A DNA stretch of 64,000 bases from an uncultured Fluviicola sp. (GCF_902168135.1 NZ_CABHOL010000015.1:62001-126000); one strand, 5' to 3'. Shown: positions 1-8,802, counted from the first letter of the stretch. A program made the numbers and translations. Notes: generated by a model not told the origin, from the letters alone.

Positions 1-1
1 G

Positions 2-1501
2 GCTGCAACTCCTGCAACTCAGAAATTGGATGTTGATTACTATTTAACAACAGCAGCTCCGATCGATATCACAGGACAGCCAAACCTTATTTTATCTTTC
101 ATGCAGAACGGTGCATTGTTCAATGACCTGCAGGAATTCCAAATTTCTTTGGATGGTACTACATGGGTTACTGTAGGTGATAACACAGATAAAGGTACTT
201 TATCTCAGGCAGGTGGAGATGCTTATGCGAATCCAACTGAGGAAATAATCAACATCACTTCTTATGTTCCAAACGGATCAACTGACCTTTGGGTTCGTTT
301 CCACTGGACAACTCGTTTCCCTCAATCCGCAACAAATCCTAACGTTTGGATTACTTACGGATGGAACATTGACGATGTAAAAATTACTACACCTGCTGAA
401 TACGATTTAGCAATCACTAATGATTACTGGGGTACTGAAGGATTGGCATATTTCAAAATCCCTACCACTCAAATCGCTCCTATCGATTTCTCTTTGAATG
501 TTAAGAACGAGGGCTCATTGTCCATGACAAACGTAGTATACAATGTTGCAATAACTGGTGCTGCTACTTTCAACGGGTCAAATACTCCTGCAACTATCGC
601 TTCCGGAGCTGATGACAGCTTATTCATGTCTACTCAGTTTACTCCAAGCGTTGTTGGTACTTATAACGTAGCAAGAACATTGAATTCGACAAATCCGGAT
701 GATGTTCCAGCTAATAATTCACTGGGGGCAAACTTCTCTTTCGATGTAACAAACCACATCTATGCAAGAGATAACGGTGTTGCTGACGGATACACAACTA
801 ACGGTGCAGATTTGTTCCAGGCTGGAAACTTCTATGATATCTGGACTGCTCAAACTTTAAAAGGTGTTGATGTGCGTTTTGCAACTGGAACTCCTGTAAA
901 CTCTGAAGTTTATGCTAGAATTCACAAGATTGATCCGGTATCCGGAGATATCGTTTACGCTGGAGAATCTGCTGTTATTTCATTGACAGCTGCACAAATC
1001 GGTACTAACATTACGCTTCTTTTGACTAGCCCTATTCAAATGGAGGCAGGTACAACTTACTTCGTAATGGTTGGTAGCTACTCTCCGGATGTTAGAATTG
1101 CAAACGCTGGAACTTCAGTTCCTCAAACTTCATTCTTCGTAGACGGAGATGATATCACAACTCAAGCAAACAGATTCTACCAATTGGAGACTCCATGGGT
1201 TCGTTTGAACTTCGATCCTTCATTAAGTGTTGAGGAATTGACTACTGCATCTAACTTATCTGTTTACCCGAACCCGTTCGCTGGTACAACAGAAGTTAAG
1301 TTCGATTTGAAAGCTGACGCTAGCGTTTCTGCTGTTGTTACAGATCTTTCAGGACGTACAGTTGCAACAGTTCCTGCTTCTAAAATGGCTGCTGGTTCTC
1401 AAACTATCGCTATCGATGGTACTAGCTTCCAGGCTGGAATCTACAACGTAACTTTGACTGTTGGTAACGAAACAACAACAAAACGTATCGTTAAGAAATA
1501 A
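2..1501 (+). CDS. T9SS-sorted secreted protein, C-terminal part (5' end outside window)
   Basis: The frame is open from base 2, so the gene begins before the window; the TTG at 26 is not a convincing start. About 499 residues are visible. The N-terminal visible part ends in a jelly-roll-like segment (WNIDDVKI) of the kind found in choice-of-anchor or MAM-like domains. A CARDB-like beta-sandwich follows (DLAITNDYWG to about residue 240 of the visible part). The last ~85 residues are a type IX secretion sorting domain: SVYPNPF, then TDLSGR, then a final TTKRIVKK. The product is therefore probably exported by T9SS and cell-surface attached or released. No catalytic motif is visible, so the function of the missing N-terminus is unknown. 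A strong intrinsic terminator follows directly. Confidence 0.85.
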   Translation, partial: AATPATQKLDVDYYLTTAAPIDITGQPNLILSFMQNGALFNDLQEFQISLDGTTWVTVGDNTDKGTLSQAGGDAYANPTEEIINITSYVPNGSTDLWVRFHWTTRFPQSATNPNVWITYGWNIDDVKITTPAEYDLAITNDYWGTEGLAYFKIPTTQIAPIDFSLNVKNEGSLSMTNVVYNVAITGAATFNGSNTPATIASGADDSLFMSTQFTPSVVGTYNVARTLNSTNPDDVPANNSLGANFSFDVTNHIYARDNGVADGYTTNGADLFQAGNFYDIWTAQTLKGVDVRFATGTPVNSEVYARIHKIDPVSGDIVYAGESAVISLTAAQIGTNITLLLTSPIQMEAGTTYFVMVGSYSPDVRIANAGTSVPQTSFFVDGDDITTQANRFYQLETPWVRLNFDPSLSVEELTTASNLSVYPNPFAGTTEVKFDLKADASVSAVVTDLSGRTVATVPASKMAAGSQTIAIDGTSFQAGIYNVTLTVGNETTTKRIVKK

Positions 1502-1520
1502 TTTTCTTTAGAAAAAACGA

Positions 1521-1554
1521 AATGGGGATCTGCTGTGGTAGATCCCCATTTTTT
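1521..1554 (+). terminator. Intrinsic terminator after the T9SS gene
   Basis: A perfect 10-bp stem AATGGGGATC/GATCCCCATT (1521-1530 with 1541-1550) has a 10-base loop and is followed by a T-run. It lies 20 bases after the stop at 1501. Confidence 0.9.
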
Positions 1555-1560
1555 GTTTCG

Positions 1561-1568
1561 TAAGTTTG
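1561..1568 (+). promoter_or_regulatory. -7 promoter box TAAGTTTG for yqaA-like gene
   Basis: This is an exact match to the Bacteroidota -7 consensus TAnnTTTG. It ends only four bases (CAGC) before the ATG at 1573, so the transcript would have essentially no leader. Confidence 0.6.
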
Positions 1569-1572
1569 CAGC

Positions 1573-1986
1573 ATGATCGAATGGGGTTTAATTGGATTGT
1601 TCTTGTTATGCTTTCTGGCATCAACCATTATTCCGTTTCCTTCCGAAGCCACACTTTTATTCTTTTTGAATTCGGGAGACTACTCACCGGTTTCTGTTCT
1701 AATTACGGCAAGTCTTGGAAACTGCCTGGGCGGAAGTACCAATTACTTACTGGGATATTATGGTCGTAAAATACTCGGAAAAAAGCAGTTGATACGCAGT
1801 GAATCACTGGTTCAGCGCTATGGTTTTTGGACAGCCCTGTTTTCATGGGTGCCCGTTATCGGCGATCCTTTATTGGTTGTACTGGGAATTTACCGGGTAT
1901 CTTTCCGGAAAACGATGACTTTAATGTCTCTCGGAAAAATTGTTCGCTATTTGGTGGTTTTCTGGGCTTATCTTACAGTTGCTTAA
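1573..1986 (+). CDS. yqaA: YqaA-family inner-membrane protein (DedA/VTT-like)
   Basis: This 137-residue integral membrane protein has three or four hydrophobic helices. It carries the hallmark of the YqaA branch of the DedA/SNARE-associated (VTT) family: a re-entrant segment with PFPSEATLLFF near residues 21-31, and GNCLGGSTNYLLGYYG near residues 49-64. Family members are thought to take part in lipid transport or membrane homeostasis; the substrate here is unknown. The ATG at 1573 is chosen because a promoter-like TAAGTTTG ends four bases upstream and the N-terminus matches the family. The 3' end overlaps the convergent dxr gene by 14 bases (1973-1986). Confidence 0.85.
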   Translation: MIEWGLIGLFLLCFLASTIIPFPSEATLLFFLNSGDYSPVSVLITASLGNCLGGSTNYLLGYYGRKILGKKQLIRSESLVQRYGFWTALFSWVPVIGDPLLVVLGIYRVSFRKTMTLMSLGKIVRYLVVFWAYLTVA

Positions 1987-3124
1987 ATACAATCTCACGC
2001 GCAATCCGGTCTGTTTCCACATAATCTTCATAACCCGGCGCCGCAATAAACGGAGTCTGCAGCATTACCTGCTCATTGATCCGTGCAATATCCAAAAAAC
2101 CGATTTTTTCTTCCAGGAAAAGCTGCACGGAAATCTCATTGGCTGCATTTAAAGCACAAGCCGCTGTTCCGCCTTTTTCCAAAGCATCATAAGCCAATTG
2201 CAAATTCCGGAAAGTATCCGGATCAGCCTTTTCAAAGGTAAGCTGGGGATAATCCAAAAAGTTGAACCGCGGAAAATCTGTTTTAAAACGCTCCGGGTAA
2301 GTTAACGCAAACTGGATTGGCAATCTCATATCCGGAAGGCCCATCTGCGCTTTCAAACTCCCATCCTGAAACTGCACCAGCGAATGGACAACCGACTGCG
2401 GATGAACGATCACATCAATTTGTTCGTTCTTCAACCCAAACAGCCACTTTGCCTCGATCACTTCCAGTCCTTTATTCATCATTGAAGCGGAATCAATGGT
2501 AATCTTCGCTCCCATAGACCAATTCGGATGTTTCAATGCCTGTGCCGGAGTTACCGATTTCAACGTTTCTGCTTTCCAGCCCCTGAAAGGTCCACCCGAA
2601 GCTGTGAGGTAAATTTTCTCCACCGGATTATGAAACTCTCCTACCAAACATTGGAAAATGGCAGAATGTTCCGAATCAACCGGGTAAATATTAATTCCTT
2701 TGGCACGTGCACGTGCAGTGACCAATTCACCGGCAACTACGAGTGTTTCTTTGTTGGCCAGGGCAATATCCTTTCCTGCGTCTATTGCTGCAAGTGTCGG
2801 TTTCAATCCTGCATATCCAACCAAAGCTGTCAGGACTACATTCACTTCATGGAATTCCACCACCTGGCAGAGTGCCTTGTTTCCGGCATAAACGTGAATA
2901 TCCTCCGAAAAAAGAGCTTCTTTTACTTCCTGGTATTTACTTTCGTCAGCGATCACTACCGCGTTTGGCTGAAATTTCCTTGCCTGTTCGATCAGTAGTT
3001 TTGCATTTGACTGAGCGGTAATTACTTGCAGGTCGAATTTATCCGGATAAGCCCGGATAACCTCCAAAGCCTGTGTCCCGATAGAACCCGTAGAACCAAG
3101 AATTGCAACGCCTTTTTTCTGCAT
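1973..3124 (-). CDS. dxr: 1-deoxy-D-xylulose-5-phosphate reductoisomerase
   Basis: This 383-residue cytosolic enzyme makes 2-C-methyl-D-erythritol 4-phosphate with NADPH, the committed step of the MEP isoprenoid pathway. Visible are the NADPH-binding loop GSTGSIG (residues 10-16), ANKET (123-127), the divalent-metal ligands in PVDSEHS (D150, E152), the flexible-loop SGGPFR (176-181) and the DSASMMNKGLEVIEAKWLFG block (211-230). Length is typical of the family. The start at 3124 is supported by a TATTTTTG box ending four bases upstream. It is convergent with and overlaps the yqaA-like gene; no other MEP gene is adjacent. Confidence 0.97.
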   Translation of the reverse strand: MQKKGVAILGSTGSIGTQALEVIRAYPDKFDLQVITAQSNAKLLIEQARKFQPNAVVIADESKYQEVKEALFSEDIHVYAGNKALCQVVEFHEVNVVLTALVGYAGLKPTLAAIDAGKDIALANKETLVVAGELVTARARAKGINIYPVDSEHSAIFQCLVGEFHNPVEKIYLTASGGPFRGWKAETLKSVTPAQALKHPNWSMGAKITIDSASMMNKGLEVIEAKWLFGLKNEQIDVIVHPQSVVHSLVQFQDGSLKAQMGLPDMRLPIQFALTYPERFKTDFPRFNFLDYPQLTFEKADPDTFRNLQLAYDALEKGGTAACALNAANEISVQLFLEEKIGFLDIARINEQVMLQTPFIAAPGYEDYVETDRIAREIVFKQL

Positions 3125-3128
3125 AAAA

Positions 3129-3136
3129 CAAAAATA
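3129..3136 (-). promoter_or_regulatory. -7 promoter box TATTTTTG for dxr
   Basis: On the minus strand TATTTTTG is followed by TTTT and then the dxr ATG, a four-base gap that predicts a leaderless transcript. Confidence 0.6.
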
Positions 3137-3210
3137 CCTATTTTAGCCAGATTTGCACCGTAACCAAAACCGGATTTCAACTTATTGAACAAAACCTAAA
3201 ACAATTACTT

Positions 3211-4263
3211 ATGAAAAAAGTATTTCTCCTGGCATTATTGCTGCCCGGTGTCTCTTTTGCCTGGAAAGGCCCTCATTCAGACGAATATATGTTGAGTTAC
3301 CTCCGCTGGGGAGCAAAATATGAATTCGGAAATGAGTATCAGCAAAATATGTATTACGGTGCGAAACCAGAAGTTATAAAACAAAATAAAGTTGGTACGG
3401 TGAAAGCGTTCAATATCACTAAAAAAGGACACAAAAAGGATTGGTATGAGCGCACCTACGATGTTTCAGGAAGATTAGTCCGAATGAAAACCGAATACGG
3501 CACTGTGAATTACAAATTCATGGATACTTTATTGAGCGAAATCCATAACACCACGAAAAAGTATGCTTTCAAGACACTGATTTCCTATGATTCGGAGTCC
3601 CGGATTACAAAAATCCAATCCTTCAAGGACGAAAAGTTAACCGCAGAAACCAATTATGTCTATTTCAACGGGAACCAGGCCTCATTGGTGGAAAAGAAAA
3701 TCTTTGGAAAGAAAGAAAAAACCTACAGGCTTGAAACTGATTATGACGACTTATTGAAGAAAGCCACGGAAACGCGATACGTAATCAATGGTGAATTGAA
3801 AAAGCGATGGACCTACAGCTGTGACGAAAAAGGAAAGGTACAGGAAATAAAAGTGGAAGAGGTAACCCAGTGCCAGTACTACAGTTCCAACAACGACGGA
3901 TCATACATCAGTTATATGCGAACGATCGAAGACGGAAAAGACTATTTACAGGAAACTTCGTTCAGCAAAGACTCCGTGCTTACTGAATACAAACGTTTCC
4001 TGCATGATTCCATTTTGGTGAATCACAATACTTACTCAAAAGAAAAAGATGTATTTGAAGGGTATTCCAAAAAAGGGAAGCGGAGTTACCGGCTGATAGA
4101 AGAAAAAGACCATCTTGGAAATATTGTGAAACGCATGGACCTTTACAAAAGATCGGATAAACACACCATTACAACCACCTCCAGCTATTCGGAAAAGAAC
4201 CTGATCCGGGAGGTAACTTATAACGACGGAAGGAAAGTACAATTCGAGTATACCTATTTGTAA
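3211..4263 (+). CDS. Secreted hypothetical protein with beta-rich repeats
   Basis: I do not recognise a family. The 350-residue protein starts with a classical signal peptide (MKKVFLLALLLPGVSFA, cleavage probably after residue 17). The rest is rich in Lys, Glu, Tyr and Thr and contains many short strand-turn units of the type 'YDVSGRLVRMKTEYGTV' and 'YDSESRITKIQSF'. These recall RHS/YD-like or MORN-like beta repeats seen in periplasmic or surface proteins of Bacteroidota, although no canonical YD motif series is conserved. No lipobox, catalytic motif or T9SS domain is visible. It is a single gene between the divergent dxr and the following small gene, whose own promoter lies after this stop. 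Confidence 0.7.
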   Translation: MKKVFLLALLLPGVSFAWKGPHSDEYMLSYLRWGAKYEFGNEYQQNMYYGAKPEVIKQNKVGTVKAFNITKKGHKKDWYERTYDVSGRLVRMKTEYGTVNYKFMDTLLSEIHNTTKKYAFKTLISYDSESRITKIQSFKDEKLTAETNYVYFNGNQASLVEKKIFGKKEKTYRLETDYDDLLKKATETRYVINGELKKRWTYSCDEKGKVQEIKVEEVTQCQYYSSNNDGSYISYMRTIEDGKDYLQETSFSKDSVLTEYKRFLHDSILVNHNTYSKEKDVFEGYSKKGKRSYRLIEEKDHLGNIVKRMDLYKRSDKHTITTTSSYSEKNLIREVTYNDGRKVQFEYTYL

Positions 4264-4271
4264 GGGAACAC

Positions 4272-4279
4272 TAACTTTG
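4272..4279 (+). promoter_or_regulatory. -7 promoter box TAACTTTG
   Basis: An exact TAnnTTTG match sits in the 20-base gap after the stop at 4263. It ends four bases (CAGT) before the ATG at 4284, so the downstream gene has its own, probably leaderless, transcript. Confidence 0.6.
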
Positions 4280-4283
4280 CAGT

Positions 4284-4751
4284 ATGAAATACCGCATTTT
4301 ATCCGACGAAGAACTACAGCACCTGGAAGGTGATCTAAAGGCTTTTTTGATCATCAACGGTGTTCATGGTGAAGAATGGGCTGAACTCAATCAAAAGGAA
4401 CCTCAAAAGGCTTTGGAACTCGTTGAGCTTTTTTCGGACCAGGTCTTACAGACCGTTTATGAAAAGGTGAAATTCCTGGAACACCGTACCCCCGATTCCT
4501 GTATTGTATTTCATTTGGGTGAAAATGAGCAGGAATTGATAGCTATTCAGAAGAACCCGGGATCTGCTGTTGATCTTTCGAGCGTGGACGGAATTCATGA
4601 AGCACTGACCAAAACACCAAAGGATCTTTCTTTTTTTACCAGTAAGAAAAACTACAACGATTCACGGGAAATGGAAATTCATCAGCTAATCACGCAAGGT
4701 GCCGTTCTATCTGATGCTGTTTTTTGGAATTCCCTGAAGGAAATTTTGTAG
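4284..4751 (+). CDS. DUF6495-like cytosolic hypothetical protein
   Basis: This 155-residue soluble acidic protein has no signal peptide or membrane segment. The start MKYRILSDEELQHLEGDLKAF, followed by a FLIINGVHGEEW block and a 'LVELFSDQVLQTVYEKVKFLEHR' helix, resembles from memory a small Bacteroidota-only family annotated DUF6495. The function of that family is unknown. The second half (CIVFHLGENEQELIAIQ) is probably a small alpha/beta domain. It has its own promoter box four bases upstream. No neighbour suggests a role. Family assignment is a recollection and would need a profile search. Confidence 0.7.
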   Translation: MKYRILSDEELQHLEGDLKAFLIINGVHGEEWAELNQKEPQKALELVELFSDQVLQTVYEKVKFLEHRTPDSCIVFHLGENEQELIAIQKNPGSAVDLSSVDGIHEALTKTPKDLSFFTSKKNYNDSREMEIHQLITQGAVLSDAVFWNSLKEIL

Positions 4752-4905
4752 AATTTTCACCCAATACTAGGAAAGCATAAGTAAATTGCACAGTCAAATC
4801 GGACAATTGCTCACTCAAAATTTGCTTAAATACAATCTGCAAAAAAAGTAGTTGGAACTCTGTTGAGAAAGCTTAGTTTTACCCAAGCACCCCGGCTTAA
4901 TTATT

Positions 4906-5307
4906 ATGAAAATTCGTTTTACTTACTTACTATTCGGACTGCTTTTCTTAGTCCTTGCTGCTTGCTCAAACTCCAATATAGATGATCGACTGGTCAAGAA
5001 ATGGACACTTGTAAAAGTAGATGGTTTTGGTCCCGACAAAGACAAGATCTTAGGGATCAACAATATTTATTTTGATCTGAAAGACGACGAGACCTTTACA
5101 GGTCGTTGGTATGATCAAAACAACATGACAGATTTTATCGAAATGGAAGGAAAGTGGCTCAGCACCCAATATGACGATAAGATCGATCTGTTCTTATTCT
5201 ACGGTCCCAACCAAAAAAAGTCAATCATTTTCAACATCTCAAAAGTTGAAGGAGATGATATGACTATGCGCATTTCAGAAATAGACCATTTCTTTAAGGC
5301 GAAATAA
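4906..5307 (+). CDS. Small lipoprotein, lipocalin-like
   Basis: The 133-residue product begins with a lipoprotein signal (hydrophobic stretch, then lipobox LAAC with Cys at about residue 20). The mature part starts DDRLVKKWTLVKVDG and continues with short strands. This is the pattern of the lipocalin-like lipoproteins common in Bacteroidota, where a 'GxW' motif opens a small beta-barrel; here the equivalent is KKW. It is presumably anchored in the outer or inner membrane facing the periplasm. The ligand is unknown. It is followed by a strong terminator and appears monocistronic. Confidence 0.75.
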   Translation: MKIRFTYLLFGLLFLVLAACSNSNIDDRLVKKWTLVKVDGFGPDKDKILGINNIYFDLKDDETFTGRWYDQNNMTDFIEMEGKWLSTQYDDKIDLFLFYGPNQKKSIIFNISKVEGDDMTMRISEIDHFFKAK

Positions 5308-5331
5308 ACAATATAAACCAATAACCGATGA

Positions 5332-5351
5332 GGGGCTTCGGCCCCTTTTTT
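5332..5351 (+). terminator. Intrinsic terminator with UUCG tetraloop
   Basis: GGGGC/GCCCC stem closes a TTCG loop and is followed by a run of T. It lies 25 bases after the lipoprotein stop. Confidence 0.92.
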
Positions 5352-5399
5352 ATTGCAGATACTTCAGGAAAGGATATGCAGAAAGCAAGACGGATACAC

Positions 5400-5407
5400 T
5401 ATATTTG
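5400..5407 (+). promoter_or_regulatory. -7 promoter box TATATTTG for SUFU gene
   Basis: An exact TAnnTTTG match ends five bases before the ATG at 5413. It sits inside the longer open frame that begins at 5353, which argues that the true start is 5413. Confidence 0.6.
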
Positions 5408-5412
5408 TCCTC

Positions 5413-6027
5413 ATGGAACTTATCAAGGCATTTGAAAACCGTTTTGGAGCTCACCGGGTGAAAGCTATCCAAAATCCTTTGCACAACGAACAGGAATTAA
5501 TTCTCCTGTTTCTTGAGCTGGATGTTCCTGTAACTATTTTAATGACTGCCCGGCTTTCCGAATACCAAATGCCGGTGTTGGATAAATGGGTCGGCAGGGA
5601 GTTTAACGAGATTTATTTTTGCTTACCTGCTTATTGGAATTTCGAGGACTATGACAATCCCAATTTTTCCTGGATATATACATGGATCTACAAATTGGAA
5701 CGTTTTGTACGGGACAAAAATACCTGGTTCGGTCCGGGGCATACTATTCCAACCGGAAATCCGGAAGTTCCGATTTCCAATTTGATGAAACAGGAATATT
5801 TCATTTTCCTGGATCCTATCCTGCTTCAAAAAGAGCTTAGCCCTGTTTCTGTCTCTGGCAAAAACATTCATTTTCTAAGCATCGTTCCTATTTTCGGAGA
5901 CGAACTTGATTTCAAGATGGGCAAGGGTACGCAAAAATTTGTACGCCGCTTCATTCAGCGAAACCTGGATGAAAAATTAGACGATTACCGCAGCTCCGTA
6001 CTAAACAGTCGTCTGCGATTCTTCTGA
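5413..6027 (+). CDS. SUFU (suppressor of fused) domain protein
   Basis: A 204-residue soluble protein from the ATG at 5413 (an upstream in-frame start at 5353 overlaps the promoter and is rejected). The body matches the bacterial SUFU family: a central W-rich strand region (FSWIYTWIYKLERFVRD), the signature TWFGPGHTIP near the middle, and the closing 'FLSIVPIFGDELDFKMGKG' segment. Bacterial SUFU proteins are often immunity proteins of polymorphic toxins or of unknown role. No toxin gene is adjacent here, so a function cannot be inferred. Its stop codon abuts the stop of the convergent ArsC-like gene with no intervening base. Confidence 0.8.
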   Translation: MELIKAFENRFGAHRVKAIQNPLHNEQELILLFLELDVPVTILMTARLSEYQMPVLDKWVGREFNEIYFCLPAYWNFEDYDNPNFSWIYTWIYKLERFVRDKNTWFGPGHTIPTGNPEVPISNLMKQEYFIFLDPILLQKELSPVSVSGKNIHFLSIVPIFGDELDFKMGKGTQKFVRRFIQRNLDEKLDDYRSSVLNSRLRFF

Positions 6028-6387
6028 TTACTTTAAGTTTGCGAAAAATGTACTGGCAGACTCCACTTCTTTTTTGGCGTTTCCAATCCAGATATGATCA
6101 TCATAAATGACAAAGGGGCGCTTCAAAAAAGTATATTCTTCCAGCATGTATTTGCGGTAATCCGCTTCCGCCAAGTTCATTTCGTGTAATCCCATAGACC
6201 GGAATTTCATGGCTCTCTTGGAGAACATTCCCTCATAAGAGCCTACTTTTTCCTTCAGCCAATCGAGGGTTGCCGCATCAATATTGGTTTGTTTGATATC
6301 GATCAGTTCCACATCTTTCGGTAAGTCCAAAGCCTTCATAATCTTTTGACAGGTGTCACAAGAGCTTAAGTAGTAAAATCTTCTCAT
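6028..6387 (-). CDS. ArsC/Spx-like thioredoxin-fold protein
   Basis: This 119-residue protein has the ArsC/Spx/MgsR architecture: an N-terminal strand ending in a CxxC (SSCDTC, C10 and C13), the 'LPKDVELIDIKQTNID' second strand, and a C-terminal 'FLKRPFVIYDDHIWIG' segment equivalent to the conserved RP...G region of the arsenate-reductase fold. Members are arsenate reductases or redox-sensing RNA-polymerase-binding regulators. The CxxC favours a thiol-redox role; the substrate is not determinable. It lies 11 bases downstream of an outer-membrane protein gene and is probably co-transcribed. Confidence 0.8.
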   Translation of the reverse strand: MRRFYYLSSCDTCQKIMKALDLPKDVELIDIKQTNIDAATLDWLKEKVGSYEGMFSKRAMKFRSMGLHEMNLAEADYRKYMLEEYTFLKRPFVIYDDHIWIGNAKKEVESASTFFANLK

Positions 6388-6398
6388 GGAATCAGCTA

Positions 6399-7316
6399 TT
6401 AACGGTTTTGCATGTATTCGTCGTTTCTTTTTCGGTCTTCCGGTGTTCCCGTGTTACAACCATTCGATTTTTTAGTGAAATGGTGGATCCAGCGAATTTG
6501 GAACTGCACCGGCCAGTAGTTACTTGAAAACCACTGAATAGTTGGTCTTGCACGGTTCGGCTCATAAATACCGATTGCAGGGACCAGGAACCCGAATGTC
6601 AAATAATCACCTCTGCGGATCGTTCTCGTAAAGCCTAAATGCAGGTGGAACTGCGCCATAAAATCCTGCTGGAACTTTAAAGGTGCAACTGTGGGAGCGT
6701 AAGGTGCTTTGGGAGCCGGAAGTGCATTAAACAGGAAGTTAAAGCCTAAACCGGTTTCCAAATGCCAGCCATCTGCAATCTTGGTAAAGCGGTCGATCGT
6801 CACGCGAGCCGTCAAATATCCGTTGTAGAAAGAACCTGTACTTTCATCAAATGAAGAAGCTCCTGTACCCGGATTGAATAATTCAAAGCGTGTTCGCTCA
6901 CTTCCACCGATGTAATTAAAGCCCAGGCCCCAATCCAGGCGGTGGAACAAATTTGCCCCAATCCACTTGATTTCTCCCTTGTCTCCACGTTTTTTGTACC
7001 ATGCATCCAAAACACGCGACTTTTTCAAGCGGTAATGTGCCGCTCCTATTTCAATAAACGCCCCTGGTTTTCCAATTGGGTCGACTTGCGCCGTAACCGG
7101 CCTTCCATTGGCATCCGTTCCGGAATACTCCGTGATTTTCGGATTGGTAAAGGTATAATTCGGCCCCACTGAAATTTGTATCCCGTCTTTTGTCAACTGT
7201 CGGTAATCACGCGCACCCCCGAAAAAATCTTTCCGGCTTTTCCCTCTAAGGTTCCGGGATTGAGCGAACGAAGTTCCGGCCAGGGTTAAACAAACAATTG
7301 CAAGGACAAATCTCAT
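6399..7316 (-). CDS. Outer-membrane beta-barrel-like protein, function unknown
   Basis: The 305-residue product has a signal peptide (cleavage around residue 18, FAQ|S). It then has alternating amphipathic strands rich in aromatic and Gly residues (GLGFNYIGG, LETGLGFNFLFN, LTFGFLVPAIGIYEPN), the texture of an outer-membrane beta-barrel. There is no TonB box or plug. It lies 40 bases downstream of kynurenine 3-monooxygenase on the same strand and 11 bases upstream of the ArsC-like gene, so it may belong to the same transcript. A transport role is possible but not shown. Confidence 0.7.
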   Translation of the reverse strand: MRFVLAIVCLTLAGTSFAQSRNLRGKSRKDFFGGARDYRQLTKDGIQISVGPNYTFTNPKITEYSGTDANGRPVTAQVDPIGKPGAFIEIGAAHYRLKKSRVLDAWYKKRGDKGEIKWIGANLFHRLDWGLGFNYIGGSERTRFELFNPGTGASSFDESTGSFYNGYLTARVTIDRFTKIADGWHLETGLGFNFLFNALPAPKAPYAPTVAPLKFQQDFMAQFHLHLGFTRTIRRGDYLTFGFLVPAIGIYEPNRARPTIQWFSSNYWPVQFQIRWIHHFTKKSNGCNTGTPEDRKRNDEYMQNR

Positions 7317-7356
7317 GATCGAATTTTTTTATAAATATGACAAGTTTCGGGATTGG

Positions 7357-8694
7357 TTACGAAATAAGTTCTAACATTTTTTCCATAACGAACGGTTCAT
7401 CCCATCTTTCATGAATGTTTTCGATCTTCAAAATCTGCTGCATCAAAGCATCTTGTTTTCTTCCATTTCGCAATGCATCGCTGTAACGGGTATTGCTGAA
7501 TGTAACCTGTGAATAAAGCGGAGTCCATTTATCCGGGTGTAATCGGGAGAATTTTCCTTCGATCTTTTTCTGCAGCAAAAACTCAGGATCCGCAGTTTTA
7601 TCACGCATTTCCACGTAATTATCCAAAGCCAGGTCTAAAATTGCATTGGCATCCGGAACCCGCTGGTCGGAAAAACGGCTCAACAAACCGGTCCAGTCTC
7701 CTTTGCTTTCATCGTACATTTCATTGAAAACCGTGCAGTCCTCGAACCCGCAGTTCATTCCTTGCCCGTAGAAAGGAACAATAGCATGTGCTGCATCTCC
7801 AAGTAAAACGATGTTGTCTTTGTAGTTCCATGGCTCACAACGAACCATAATCAATGAACTGGTAGGATTCGCGAAGTAATCATCCAACAAAGTCGGCATC
7901 ATCTCTACCGCATCCGGGAATGTTTTATCAAAAAAGGCCGCTACCTGCTCACGTGTTTCAAGCGTTGCAAAAGATGTTTCCCCTTCCATCGGGAAGAATA
8001 AAGTACAAGTGAAGCTCCCGTCCAGGTTCGCCAGTGCGATCATCATGAACTCACCTCTCGGCCAGATATGCAAACAGTTCTTGTCCAATTTATGGCTTCC
8101 GTCTTCGTTAGCAGGAATAACCAATTCTTTATATCCGTGGTCCAAATATTTCTGGGAATAATCGAAGGTCATGGATTTCTGCATCCGCATACGAACTGCT
8201 GAATAAGCTCCGTCAGTAGCAAAGATCTTATCCGATTCGAATTGTTCTACCTGATTCGTTTTCTCGTTTTGGAATGAAAGTGTATTTGTTTTCAGGTTTA
8301 CATCCAGGCATTTCCTGTCGAAAAAATATTCAATATTCGGATAATTATCTGCCAGGTTCATCAACTTCTGATTCAAACCTCCACGTGAAACCGAATAGAT
8401 CGCTTCGTTGTTCACCCCATAAGGCTGGTAAGTCAGGGTTCCGTCCAGGGCATGCATACAGCGGTTATACATCGGAATGGCAATTTTGCGAATATCTTCG
8501 GCGATGCCAGCAATTTCAAGTGCTTTCCACCCGCGGTCCGATAGTGCTAAGTTGATTGACTTCCCACCAACCAAAGCTGCTTTTCTTAAGTCCGGTCTTC
8601 TTTCAAATACAGAAACCTGGTATCCCTTCTGTGCCAGTAAAATGGCTTGTAAACTTCCTACAAGTCCTGCTCCTACTACTGCTATTTTTTTCAT
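7357..8694 (-). CDS. kmo: Kynurenine 3-monooxygenase
   Basis: A 445-residue FAD- and NADPH-dependent aromatic hydroxylase that converts L-kynurenine to 3-hydroxykynurenine. Visible are the N-terminal dinucleotide fold GAGLVGS (8-14), KSINLALSDRG (45-55), the HIWPRGEFMMIALAN block (209-223) characteristic of KMO, and the second FAD motif GDAAHAIVPFYGQGMNCGFEDC (299-320). Eukaryotic KMO has a C-terminal membrane anchor; here the C-terminus is short and not clearly hydrophobic. Together with the kynureninase directly upstream it forms part of the tryptophan-to-3-hydroxyanthranilate route that some Bacteroidota use for NAD synthesis. Confidence 0.95.
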   Translation of the reverse strand: MKKIAVVGAGLVGSLQAILLAQKGYQVSVFERRPDLRKAALVGGKSINLALSDRGWKALEIAGIAEDIRKIAIPMYNRCMHALDGTLTYQPYGVNNEAIYSVSRGGLNQKLMNLADNYPNIEYFFDRKCLDVNLKTNTLSFQNEKTNQVEQFESDKIFATDGAYSAVRMRMQKSMTFDYSQKYLDHGYKELVIPANEDGSHKLDKNCLHIWPRGEFMMIALANLDGSFTCTLFFPMEGETSFATLETREQVAAFFDKTFPDAVEMMPTLLDDYFANPTSSLIMVRCEPWNYKDNIVLLGDAAHAIVPFYGQGMNCGFEDCTVFNEMYDESKGDWTGLLSRFSDQRVPDANAILDLALDNYVEMRDKTADPEFLLQKKIEGKFSRLHPDKWTPLYSQVTFSNTRYSDALRNGRKQDALMQQILKIENIHERWDEPFVMEKMLELIS

Positions 8695-8695
8695 A

Positions 8696-8802
8696 CTACT
8701 AATTTCTCATTTACCACATAGGTCACATAGTAAATCTGCGTTCTTCTGCGTCCTCTGCGGGAGATTTTTAAATGCCTTTTGTGGTTAAAATATATGCTGC
8801 TC
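8696..8802 (-). repeat. Intergenic ACCACATAGG-type repeat between kynU and kmo
   Basis: The 107-base gap contains ACCACATAGGTCACATAG (8713-8730), nearly identical to a motif at 26742-26760. A repetitive TCTGCGTTCTTCTGCGTCCTCTGCGG-like pyrimidine-rich tract follows, and TTTTGTGGTTAAA near 8777-8789 pairs with the start (TTTACCACA). It is a dispersed repeat with an imperfect inverted structure and may affect co-transcription of the two genes. Confidence 0.6.

Noticed and set aside
2528-2998. 156-residue plus-strand frame
   Set aside because: Antisense to dxr, which has all catalytic motifs.
5353-5412. N-terminal extension of the SUFU gene
   Set aside because: The extra 20 residues are encoded by the terminator tail and by the TATATTTG promoter box; the ATG at 5413 fits better.
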